This document shows positions 46,701 to 59,400 of a stretch of 64,000 nucleotides of DNA, piece after piece. The DNA lies in NCBI GenBank assembly GCA_013350335.1, contig CM023539.1, positions 14,942,302 through 15,006,301 of the forward strand. The letters are read 5' to 3'. This DNA comes from Chimonanthus salicifolius (lineage: Eukaryota > Streptophyta > Magnoliopsida > Laurales > Calycanthaceae). Both the position numbers and the translations under genes were made by a program. A model generated the notes under the pieces. That model was not told the origin of the DNA and did no database searches. It saw only the letters and a program-made list of their open reading frames with translations. The stretch's first letter is position 1. The number at the start of each line of letters is the position of its first letter.

Positions 46701-49700
46701 TGAATGTAGCAGTTATGTCTCAGGTAAAAGAAGGGCTTTGACTAGCATGGAAAGCCTTTCATCTGGAGGCGTTGAATTTTGCCAGGGCCCAGGGCGATAG
46801 TCTTTTAGTTGCTTGGCTAGGACAATAGGGATTCGACTGCACTGGGGACGATTGTAGGGAGGCAAGAAAGTCATGAGTGCTGCTGGGGGAGGGAGATCTC
46901 TCCTGTAGCAGGCTGTCTACCTGGGAGAGAGGCTGAGGGAGGTTAAACTGGACGGGGAAATTCTGCAGGTGTAGCGATGGCGGAGGTAGAGGAGTCAATC
47001 TGGGATTGAATTATCTGGGCTCGAAATGGAAAGAGTTGGGTGCTACAGAAGGAAACCCAGGATTCGGTGAAGGTAGTGGGTTTGAGCTCAGAGGGCTGGA
47101 AATGAAGTGGATGGGTTGGGCCTATATGACCTACAAAATGGGCTCGAGTTGACCAGGCTTTGAGTTGTCCTGGGCGAGAAAGGCCCACTGTAGTAGCTCG
47201 GGTTGTTGAGGCTGCAGGGCTGAGCCTTGTTGACTAACGAGTTGAGTCATACCCGGCCCAGGAAAAAAAGAGGTATGTAACTTAAGCTGGCGCACGTGTG
47301 AAGGGGAGGCAAGGTTTACAAAAGAAGGTTTAGGGCTAGAAACCGCTGTGGAAGGCAAAGGGCAGGATACCGCTGCGGGAGTTGACAAATAGTTTCCACT
47401 AGCAAGATGGTTTCGCTCAATGGAAGTTGGCGCTGTAGGGTACGACTCAATGGCATGTACAACTGCAAGGTAGAAAATCAGGAAGGGAGGCGGAGGTGAC
47501 ATGCTTAGATGAAGAAACCAAAGGTCGTAGGACACTGACAGGCTCCACCAGAGGTTCAAACTCAGGAAGTCGAAGGGAGAGATTCAAACTCAGGAAGCTT
47601 CACCGGAGGCGAAGGAGAATGCAGTTTTCCAGCCGGAGGTGGAGGGGCCGATTGGGTGGAATCAACCAAGCTAGCTTCAATCTCAACACTTAAATCAGCC
47701 CAAGAATCTCCAACTTTGAGGGGAATCCTCTTTATCTATGCAAGAGAAGGCGATAAAAGTACTCTGTATCTTGCAGACCGAAGATTGTTGCTGGAGATGG
47801 TCCTTGGGTCGATTTCAACCACCTTGCTGAGAAAGTTTTCATCGCCCGAATGGAATCATGGAACCAGGCTCGCATTGGGATGCCCGTGACTCTGATCCAG
47901 CAGCTTTGCAAATCTTAGTCCTCAGTCCAAAAATAGAGATTGGAGAAGGGAGGTTCATGGAGGGTTTGGAACTCAAATAGAAGACTACTTGCTTCCTCGA
48001 ACACTCCAAACGAAAGCAGAGCATGGGAATGGTCCATCCGCGAAACATACACTGACCCAAGAACACCCCATTCCGAGATTCAAGCCATGATTTCATCACC
48101 TGACAACAATGAAGATGCAAGGGAAGCAACCAGACATCTCTTTAGAGACTCAACCTGTTGATGAACCGCATCTTTACCAAGGATAATCGATTTCCCCTTA
48201 TCAGAAACCACTGTCCACACTGAAGAAGCTGTTGCTTGGCTAGTATAGGGTTGAACCGAGCCACCAGATGCACTGGGAGGGACCGAAGGGATCAGGTTGG
48301 AGGTGGCAGAAGAGAGGATTGGAGTAGCTAAAGCTCTGGGAGGTTTTGCCAGTTGGACTTCCAGTTTCTTACCCTTGAAAGGTCTGCTGTTAACAACTGT
48401 GATATCCCCAGAGCTTCCACCTCAGAACTGAAGCGGATGAAGGCAAACCCACGATGCTTCTTAGAGTCTTTGGATAAAGGTATGACGCTATCACTAATTC
48501 TTCCCACTTTAGTAAATAGAGCAAAGATATCCAAATTGGAAAAATCTTCTGGTAGATTGGAAATGAATAGGGATACATAATTCTTTCTTTTCTCCGTCCA
48601 ACGAGGGAAAGAAGAGGAAGAGGGGATTTTAGAGGAGCTGCTGGTAGGAAATGTTGGAGGCAATTGGTTTAGGGAAGATGAGGGTTGGGAGTTGAACGGA
48701 TGCGAGGATTCCATCCAGGGAAGCTACTCGTTTACCTGAAAATGGCTAAACTCTGAAGCTCCAAGAAAATTCTTTCATCTAAAGACATATGTTCATTCTA
48801 TTAGGGCTACTTTAAAGGTTCTTTTATTGTGGTTCTTCCTAATTTTACCGTAATTCTCCAACAATCCATTAAGGCTTTTGCTACCATCGTGAACAAGAAA
48901 GGAGATAAGGGATCTCTCTGTCTCAAGCCCATAGTGGCTTTGATGGGGTCGGTTGGAGAGCTGTTCACCAGAATAGAGTAAGAGGAGTCATGGACACAAG
49001 CCCTTAGCTAACATCTCCATTTGGCACCCGAAGCCCATTCTCAAAAAACAGATAATGTACAAAATCCCACCTAGCAAAATCCCACTGAAGCTCCATCTTT
49101 ATCTGATCAAAACTCATTAATGACTTGTGATCCTTGCCTATTATATCATCCCATGTATAGATGTTAAACAGTAGAACCTATTCATAGATGTTGGTCGAAA
49201 TGTAATCCTATCATTTGCAAGGATCACCACTGATGTGGGATCAACGCCTGCAACTAGGCAGGGGAACATAGAGAAATTGGGATGATATCGAGTATTCTTT
49301 GATTTCGAAATTAAGGTGTCTATTCTCTACCTTTCGTGTATTATTTATAAGCAAATAAACCGACCTATTACAAGACTCAATGGCCGACTGATATTTCACC
49401 TGAAAGTGGACTCTTATTTACTACTTATGACTCTAGTTTTGGAAGTTTCCAAATTACATATGATTCTAACTTCTATCCTAAGACACCAATAAAGTGAAAT
49501 ACCGACACCAGCTAAGATCCCAAAATTAGGATCGAACATAATAAAAGAAATAAAAATAACTAAATAAAAAATGGAAATGGGCCCAGTTCGAGATTAGGCT
49601 CGTGGGCCTTGCTTTTTGTCGACCCGTTGTGAATACTTCTTCAAAAATCTATCTGCAACTTGATAATGTAGGGGCCTGTCTCCGAATAGGAACGTCTCTG

Positions 49701-51482
49701 TATAACATGGATACAGAGAACTTGGCTTTAAACCAATTGATGCGGGATCAACGCCTGCAACTAGGCAGGAAGAAGAAGATAGGTATGTAGCTAGATAGGA
49801 GAAGAGAAAAAGAAGATAGGAAAAGGCTATGCCTTATAGTTCTCATTCAATAATCCATTGTGTGTTTTTTTCCAAACACACTACATAGCTTTATATAGGA
49901 AAGCTCTAATTCGAAAATAGAAAAGACTCTAGATCCGATTGGGAAGGCTACCGTCCTGACTTTCCTATTAAACTAGGACTCCAACGAAAATAGCAACTGG
50001 GTTCCTAATTAATCTAGGACACCAAAAACGATATTAACAAAAATAAGATGTACTAAAATAAATAAAATAAAAATAGTAGTGGATCCATGAGGTGGATCTT
50101 TCATGTCCTTCATCAATCACCTTTCATCTTCAGATATATGTAGATCTTATATATATTTTTCTTTGCCTTTGTTCACCTCATCGTACCCGTGACTGATTCA
50201 TTATTGGTTAAGATGCAACCCTACCTGCAACCCCTTATGTTGATATGTCCTTATGAGGAGCATTATGGGACTAGAAGTTTGCAGTTTTTCTTGTTGACAT
50301 GATGAGTAGGAGGTTTTAAAGTTAGGAAAGGTAGAAAGAATTAAGAGAATGTTTTTTTGAGTTTCACCATGTGCTTTTCTCTCTTTTATTTCCTCATGCT
50401 TTTTCTTTCCTAGCATCCTTGTCAAAAATTTGAAGTGATACAATTGGCATCTTTAGGTCAATGTTTCAAGTTCATCGGTATTCCTGATATATATATTTTT
50501 CTGAATTTAGTCTTCAGTTTTTTTTTTTACTTCACATGAATCAGCAATTGCATTCATGAATGTTTTTGGACTTTGATTTCCTTCTACCAGTTTATTCCTA
50601 TTCTTCTCAAATTTCATGGCAAAAGTGAAGCTCTTATTGTTACATTGATATTTATTTTGGGTTCCACAGCCTGTAGGTGTTGTTGGTGCAATAACCCCCT
50701 GGAACTTTCCGTTGGCCATGATTACTCGCAAGGTATGTTTTCAATATAGTTACTAACTACCTGAGCAGCATTTCATTGTTGCCCAGGGCTTTCAAAAAGT
50801 GGTTCATGTTTTAGATAACTTTTTAAAGAATGTGTTTCTGGGAGTGTATCAGGTTGGTCCTGCTCTTGCTTGTGGCTGTACAGTTGTTATTAAACCTTCA
50901 GAGCTTACACCTTTGACTGCTTTAGCAGCTGCAGAGCTCTCCCTACAAGCCGGAATACCACCAGTAATTTCTTACTTTCTTTTCTTTATGGCTTTGTTAA
51001 GTTTCTTATTCAACATGATCTACTGTTATTCTATGAAAAGTTTTGAATACTGTCAAGCTAGGTTGCATGGTTACAGACTTAGGGGATAGAAATGTTTTTA
51101 GATGGATGTTCATGTGTGAAATATCACTTAATCTAATGATCTTAAGCTATGATTTAATGGGCCAAATCTTCAGTGGGTTTTGAATGACTTGTCCAAATTC
51201 AATGGCACTATTAATTTGACAAGTGTCAAATTGGGTCATGAATCAATTCATGATGATGTGTGAGGTTTTGGATTGGTTGTATGTACATACGTATATATGT
51301 CCGTATGGTAGAGACGACTTCACTTGAGCGACACTGTGTATCTGACTGCCTCTCAGGCTGTTGGATTTAATATTTACTATACCACCTTTCTGTCTGTTCC
51401 ACTTACTTCATCACGTCCATTCCACATGGTTTTGTGTGATAACAAAGAAGCTTTGGAGATCCATGTGGGCAGCAGCTGTGCC

Positions 51483-51523
<41 letters not shown>

Positions 51524-53415
51524 GTGTGTGTGAAAATGAAAAGCATTGTGGACCCATGTGGGTGGCAACACCCCTCTTTCTCTGTATGTTTTGGGTGTGT
51601 TGGGTGGTGTAGTTCTCCCTATGCGTGGTGCCACCCATTGGTGGCAAATTTTGCATTGTGGGTGTGCACGTGCATGTGTGATGTTTTCCGACGTGTGGCG
51701 CCTCTCATTGGGGGCAATTTTTTTTGGCCCAAGTGGGATCAATTTGGGACCTACTAACACCTCTTCTCCCCTCACACGTATCCAACCCCCATGAATTGGA
51801 TCCCTATCCAATTTAAACTGTTGGATTGAAATCCATCCAAAACTGCCCCGTTTTTGACCCTTGAAAATAATGGCTTTTGACATGCAATGGACTTGATTTC
51901 TTACAGGTAAAATCATCTTAAATATACGTTTCAAAGCAACCCTAATCCATGAGAGGGCCCCAACCACATTGCCACACATGTGCAACACTATCCAACTTAA
52001 CCTGCCTAGCATATATATGAATTTCCACCATTAGATGAAAGTTTGAGGGCCTTAAAAAACGTGGCTTCTCTTATCTAATCAAGATGAATTTTATAGGCAT
52101 CATATACAAGTCAAGGCCTTTCAAACGGGACCATGTTGATTAGTTGGTTGGAAATGTTATTACTTTTTTAGGGTGTCCAGATCACCTTGATCGGATAAGT
52201 AACGCCATTTTTTTTCAGGTTCCAAAAATTCACCTTGATCCAATAGTATAAACTTTACGAGGTTAGATCAATGTTCCATTTGACTCGAAATGGGGTGAAA
52301 TTAGGTAAGGATCCATTTCATTGTGGGGAAAGGGTGTGATTGGGGCCAAGGTGGGCCTGACAAGGCCATTTCCGCGTGAAAGTTACATGTAGTGACCACC
52401 TTAGGGGAAGATTATATATATCACGCTTCCCTTGGAATTATTACATTAATTGTTTTTTAAACCAAGAAAATAATAATTGATCCCCTGGATATTTTTTTCT
52501 TTTCCCCCTTGATCCTATATCTCTCTACTTATAGCAGATCCAAAGAGTTTTGAACCCAAGAAGATGAGAGTTGATGGGTTTGTAGGGGTTCACATCAATC
52601 ACATAAACTACTAAAAAAATCAACAATAGTTGGTATTTGGCTGGGACCTTGGTTCGGCTTTTTGGACAAAGTAAAATCAATATTTCCTTGAGAAAAATGT
52701 TTAGCAATGTTGAGATGGAAGTTGGAAAAGGGTTGGTGCAAACACTAATATCTTTGCTAAATTGCACAAAATGGAGCCCTAAAAACTTGAAGGGTGTACA
52801 GGGGAAGATGTGTGGAGACTGAGCAAGAAATTAGAGAGATTTATAATTCAATCTTTGCTTCTGATTGCTTTTCAATCTAGGTATTGAAGGTTTTATTTTA
52901 TTTATTTATTATTATTATTATTTTGGGTGGGGGAAGGTTTGATGGGTGGTTAGGGTTATGGATTGAATTTTGGTTTATGGGTCATGGGAAAATTGTAGAA
53001 AGAAGATCAGTTTTTGGTTTCAGGACAATAGATTGAGGAAGAAAAATCTGAGATTTTAATGATCTTGGCACCCTTGGTTATAGGGTTTAGCTAGGAAAAT
53101 TCTTTTCCCTACCTGGCATCCTCTTAATCAAAAGAACATACAGTGGATAATTTGTTTCTCGTGTAGCAGATAAGCATACAAAGATGGAATCCATCCAACT
53201 GGTGGATTTATTGAAGAAACCAGGACCTCCAATGATCCAATCGGAAAAAGTCTCAGCAAAGGAACTGAAAACATTGGAACCTTAGAAACTTCTGTTTCTA
53301 TATCTATGAGGGTTTCTATCACACCCTACCTTCCATCATCTAAATGGGCGTGATTTGACTGCACAATCTAAAATGAACTGTTCACCTAAACGGGTCTCAC
53401 ATCATAAATTCGTGG

Positions 53416-53464
<49 letters not shown>

Positions 53465-56400
53465 TTATAACATAAACATTTATAAGCCAACGAATTCCTC
53501 ATGCCCACAACCTAATTAGTAACATAAAACTTCCAAACATCATTCCACATAACTTAGGAGAGTAAAACAATCTATCACAAGAATATTTCTAAACTCACCA
53601 TAATTCTCACATTCCCAAACCAACTAAAATAAATAACGTTTTCAAATTTACTCAATATTTTAATTTATGATCCAAGTCTCAACACACCAAATAAATAAAT
53701 AAACAAATTCCTCAAAGAGTCTCAAATCTAATAAAAATCTAATTTATAATCTAAATACTAAATCCTTCAATGAGCTATGCGATTCTAAGTATCCTCCAAC
53801 GACTTCTTGTCTTCTACGCCTGGTTTTGATCATCATCATGGCCTAAATCCAATGGGTTGCCTGCAATGTAAGGGATGAGCTCCATACCCAGTGAAGAAAA
53901 CAATAGCACATACATATAATTCTCACAATTCTTTAAGAATGATCTCCTTTTTCAATTCTCACATGATGCAACATAATTTCCAACATAAATAAGCATGTTA
54001 TATCTAACGCATACAACCAAGGCCCTATACTCGATACTACATGCCAATGCACAATGTTCTATACTCAATGTACAATGCAACTCAACCCATTTTCATTTCC
54101 TTTATCACCATGTAATAACCTCATGATTTGCCAAAATGACTCAACTTCGATTAAGTGGCCACGCTGACAAAATCATGGAACTCAATTGCGCGTCTTCACC
54201 AATGTGACCAAACAACAATCAGGTCCCAGCAGCCACGATCTTACTGGCTTGTCACTTCAGTGAACCAGGACCCAACAGTCACAATCTGACCACCCTGTTG
54301 TTCCAGCGAAACGGGATCCAACATTCACAATCTGATCGGCCTATCCATCACAGTGGCACAAGACCCAACAGTCACAATTTGACTGACCTGTCGCTTCCAC
54401 AGACTCCATTCCCATACCCAATCCCAATGAATATGAGAATGATATACTCAATGCAATGCCTACACACATTATATCTACCATCATGCCACCATTGCTAACA
54501 ACATGTTATCATCTCTAACTACATGCTCCAATGATTACAAAATTATTCTAAGCATGATTTACAATGTATATACATATCCAATAACATACATCATGTTCAA
54601 CCTTGCTCTAGCATGCATATTACTCCAATGACACAACATAATTGTAACATAAGCAGAATTGCATAACACATGAATATGATGACCATTATACTACACAAGT
54701 CCATAGCATGCCAAATAATCACATAAAATCTAAATAACACCATGTAATCCAAATTCGTCCATCATAGCAAAACATACAATCTCACAAGTCATCTTAACCA
54801 CAACTAGTCGAATATGAGTGTTTGACCTTTCAACAATGCTAACAGTTGGCTCCATAAAGTCAGGCTTACTGAGTCTACTCACGGCTATTAAAACATTTTA
54901 GTTCAATACTTCCCTTACACTACTGTGAGTCTTGCACCGAATTCCAACTGTTACTCTAATGAATACTCAGTCTATTTCTAGGTCCAACCATCACATTCCA
55001 AATACACAACAATACATTGCAATATTTTTACATTGCATATTTAAACAAAAATCATGTAAGTGAAATTGTTCTCCTCACCTAGAAGTTCGTAAAGTGCAAA
55101 CGAGAAGTCCACATAGCTTTTGAGTGATGATTAGCCTTGAAGTCCAAGGTTTGTTGCGAATAATATTTTAAAAGTTCGAAGTATAATTAATATTGTGATT
55201 CATGAGCCTCTTGAGACATTTACATCAAACATGCGTGAGCATAAGTTGCTGCCCCTACTATACTATACGGGTTACTCTAAGATCAAGGCTATGAATAAAG
55301 TTCGGGTTCTTAAACACAATCTAAAATAAGGCAGATGAATAATATGTTCAAACTAATAAGTAATCTGCTTTCAAAATCAACCTGAATGAGGACGTGGTTC
55401 AAGAAAGAATCAACTGAGAGGGCAGTAAAACGCCAAGTAAAAAGAATTGAATGAATAAACAATTGAAATAATTACAAGGAATAGAGATAAAGGAAGAATG
55501 AAATCCGATGTCAAGGATTGGTCTCAGATCTGTGGATTTGGGTTTCAAACAAAAGTAACAACATGCTGTAAATAATAAGAAAAACATATGGCATAAAACT
55601 TAGAAACAGATCAGGTTCCAAAATTTTTTCAGAAGAGGACACAACCCAAGAGTTGTTTTAAGCAAATAAAATATATGGATGAAAACCAATTTGTATAGTT
55701 TGAAATCAAGGGAAACTTCACAAACGGAGTCCTAGCTTGGGTTTTAAAAGATAGAAGTATATATATATATATATATAAATTTGTACAGTACACGATTTTA
55801 GCAAAAGATGTCAAACCATAACCAGTTTAAATAGAAATATAAGAAAGCCGTAAGGTAACAACTGTAGCTAAAGATTTAAAATTATAAACCAATGAAGTGA
55901 AAAATCACAATATCGTACATATATTAAGAATGTATAAGATATGTACACTGAATGGAGATGGGAGAAAATCTGGGTATGAGTTAGCAACACAGTAGTGGCT
56001 AAAGGGACAAAATAGTTAGAATAAAAATATCAAAAGCTAAGAATCATTCATCCACAAGGTTCGGTTGAAGAAAGAGTTCTCTGTAACTCATAGTAGGTCT
56101 AAGGTAACAAGGTTCTGGGTTCTAACTTGTGAGCAAGCCACGGGAAAGCAAAAAGGGGTCAATGCATGGTGCTGGCTGCAAGCTTTGGGAAAAAAACCTG
56201 GTTAGGCACTGTTCACGGATGAGGGACAACTATGGTTGGCGAGATAAGGAAGATAGAAACACAGAAGAGAAAGGAAAAGAAGAGGAACAAAAGAGAAGAA
56301 GGTGACATACCTGGTTAGCTCGATAAAGATGGCAGTGTTTGGATCTGGGTAGAGGAACAAGACTGAGAGAAGCTTGGGGAGAGATCAAAACTTATTTCCA

Positions 56401-59400
56401 GGTGTTGCAGGCTGAAAGGCTTTTGATTCATGATGCTCGAAAGGAGAAGACAAAACAACGCAGAGAGGGGGAAAATGATGGAGGCTTGGTCTATAAATAT
56501 ACATGCGCGTATGGATTGGTAAGAAAGATCGGCTAGGCCAGTCCGAGAGAAATTAGGAGTAGAAACGGAAAGTATTTGATGGAGAGAAAGGATTTGTTTC
56601 TGTTTGAAGAAGGAAAGAGGGGAAATGGATTGATTTGGGGAAACATGTTGGGTGCGGGGGTGGAGTTTGGGTAGGAGAGCGAAAGAAAGGGATTTGGGGT
56701 TTCTTTCCATCGACGGCTTAGGGATTTAGGGGAAGTAAGAGTCGAAAGAGGTGTGGGTTCAAATGGCCCACATGTCTTGAGGTGTTTTCCATTATAAGTA
56801 ATTATATAAAAATATTTTTAACGAAACCCAACTAAATAAATCACAAAAGAATCTTGGTAAAACCAACTGTAATGACTCATCCCGCTTGCACAATATGGTC
56901 TGCTTTGGGCCTACATACGAGCCCGCACGGCTTTGCTTTGGCGAGCCAACCCACTGTTGCTCCTAAAAGGCTTTGTACTAGAAGGAAGAAGGCTACCACT
57001 TATATACCAGGGAATTTCAATACAACTAGCAATGTGGGACTTTTTGGGGCGGGGTATTACAATCTACCCTCTTTAAAACCAGAGCCGTCCCCGGCTCTAC
57101 AAACACAACAACCAAGCCCACACCCTCAAGTAGAGAGTTGAACCATGCTCTGATACCATTTGTAATGATTCGTCCCGCTAGCACAATATTGTCCGCTTTG
57201 GGCCTACAAACGAGCCTTGCACGGCTTTGCTTTGGCGACCCAACCCACTGTTGTTCCCAAAAGGACCTTGTGCTAGAAGGAAGAATGCTAGCACTTATAT
57301 ACCAGGGATTTTTCAATGCAACTAGCAATGTGAGACTTTTAGGGGCGGAGTATTACACTAACTACTATGGTGGGTTCAACCAAAGAATGTGGGTCCCATG
57401 GGTCCATCCAAAATTATCAATTTTAGATTTTTAATTGAATAATTCTAATCGAAATTCTAACTTTGGGGATTAAAACCTAATTTTATACTTGAATTTTCCA
57501 TTCACTTAATCTCAACTCGAAGGGAATAAATTTGTAAATTCTAATTGAGGAGAAGGTGTGTGCAATCGGGGGTCTATTGTGCAATTTCTAAATTTCAAGT
57601 GTGTTTTTCCCGAATAATTTTAATAAAATAAGAATAACACACTAGCATAAACAACATCAATTCCTAACTAATTCTACCCACTACTACTGACCCGCTATTC
57701 GGGTCAGGTCACTACAGTTTCAATGTCAGGGATTGTGGAGTTTGGCAATATGTAGAGAAGGTTTGCAGTAATTGTATTTGTACTTCCATTTCAGGGTCAA
57801 TGATTCTTATTTTTCATTTAAGTAATATTGACTTTCTTATTGTATTCATGCCAGTTGTAGAGTTTACTCCAAATATTCATTTGCGGAATACTTTTCATAT
57901 TCTATGATCTAGTTTAGCACTTGTTATATTATATAGAGTTATAGACTCAGCAGATTGGCATAACTGCATTTTTTTTAAGACCAAGGTGTCCAGGTGTCTC
58001 ACTTGACTAATCCTTGGGGCATGTGTAAACCTCCTAATCTACACATGCCGGGTACAAAACTATGGAGAGTGACTTTTTTTGTGTTGAGGGGGACTTGATC
58101 CCAGGACTTCCTACAAACATGGGCAGGTTTTAACCCTCAAGCCAACCCCTTAGGGTTATAACAACATTTTTCTTATTACCATTTTGTTTATTTTGGTTCC
58201 ATTTGTTAAATTCATTATCCATTTAACTTTTTCTTTTTTATTCGTTTTAAACCTTTTTAATTTAGGGTGCTGTGAATGTGGTTATGGGAAATGCTTCTGA
58301 AATTGGGGAGACTCTGCTAGCAAGTCCACAGGTTTTGCATTTATTTCTTTTATTACTTATTCTCCACAAGCCATGATGTTGGAGTCTCATTCTGAACTAA
58401 AAAAATGATGTTCGAGTCTATTATGTAACTTCCTTTTAACTGGCTGGATAAAGCAGCTTAGATGATATCATTCATGAAAATGATGAACTACCTTTTGACA
58501 TGTATAGGTGAGAAAGATCACATTCACAGGTTCGACTGCTGTTGGAAAGAAGTTGATGGCAGGCGCTGCAGCGACTGTAAAGAAGGTAGGTGATTAAGTA
58601 CATTTCTTCAAGGAAGAAGAGCTCGATATATAGAAATCTAAATTTTTTTAATTACAAGATCACCCATATCTGATACTTCAGTGGTCTATAGTCACCTTTA
58701 CTTCTTTTTTTTCTGATGGAGGTAAGTCAAAGACCTATTTGGGGAATGATGCTTTTTGGCTTCTGAAATCTCTTTACTTTTGTTAATGAAAAATTCACAA
58801 TGGATTTGACAAATTTGAGTGGTTTTCCTTTCACAATGACCAGGGGTCCTCTGGAACTGAAACCTCTCGTATATTTTTTCCATGTAAAGCATATAGGATG
58901 TGTAATGAATGCAAACATGTAATATGCTGGAAGTGGTTCATGATGCTGATTTCCTCAAATTTATTTTATCCAGGTATCATTGGAACTTGGTGGAAATGCA
59001 CCCTGCATTGTATTTGATGATGCTGATCTGGACGTGGCTGTCAAAGGGAGTGTAAGTAGGAAATACTAACATGATACACTACTGTGGAGTCTGAGCTGAT
59101 GACAATGTCCACTACTTATCCATCCATTTTGTGTTAAAGAATTTTAAGAACCCATTTCCAACCTATACAGCGAATTTGATTGGATTCTGCAAATGGGTTC
59201 TTCTAGACCATAAGTCGCTACATGATATCATATATTATGACACTATAATGTGGTGGATTTGTTGGTTTTACTGTAACTTTGGGGTTCTATTGGATAGCGA
59301 GAACCAGTATAGAGAGTTGTGGGTGTTCTAAATGGAATCACTACCATTAGCAGGTATAAGGATGAACTTATGTGCATTGCGGTGATTGAATTATATTAAT

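Larger units (their letters stand above)
40946..48760 (-). mobile_element. L1-type LINE, dead, split by a hAT-like and a family B element
   Basis: Read on the minus strand from right to left: ORF1 with an RRM (48,714-48,328) and a low-complexity tail to about 46,600, an interruption by a family B element, then ORF2 reverse transcriptase from about 43,800 to 42,466, the hAT-like element, and the ORF2 continuation to about 40,946. ORF2 is broken by frameshifts and its catalytic motif is altered. The 3' end with poly(A) is not visible, and I did not recognise an endonuclease domain. Confidence 0.8.
53317..57716 (-). mobile_element. Solo LTR, family A long form (LTR5), about 3.9 kb without its nested TRIM
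   Basis: It begins TATCACACCC (probably from TGTCACACCC) and ends GGGTCAGGTCACTACA, with a perfect 5-bp duplication GTTTC (53,312-53,316 and 57,717-57,721). TRIM2 is nested at 56,868. On the minus strand there is a TATA-like ATTTATAG near 56,490, a CT-rich leader, donor-like CCAG/GTATGT (intron start 56,310), and acceptor-like GAGCTCATCCCTTACATTGC with AG/G (AG at 53,862-53,861), giving a putative 2,450-nt intron. No coding domain. The 131-codon ORF at 56,315-56,710 is leader sequence. Confidence 0.88.

Noticed and set aside
51377..52012. 211-codon ORF on the minus strand
   Set aside because: It reads through the CT microsatellite (a RERERE run) and has no domain. It lies wholly within SSADH intron 8, so it is a chance ORF.
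56315..56710. 131-codon ORF on the minus strand
   Set aside because: It lies in the CT-rich leader between the TATA-like word and the donor of LTR5. It has no domain and no conserved equivalent in the other LTR copies.
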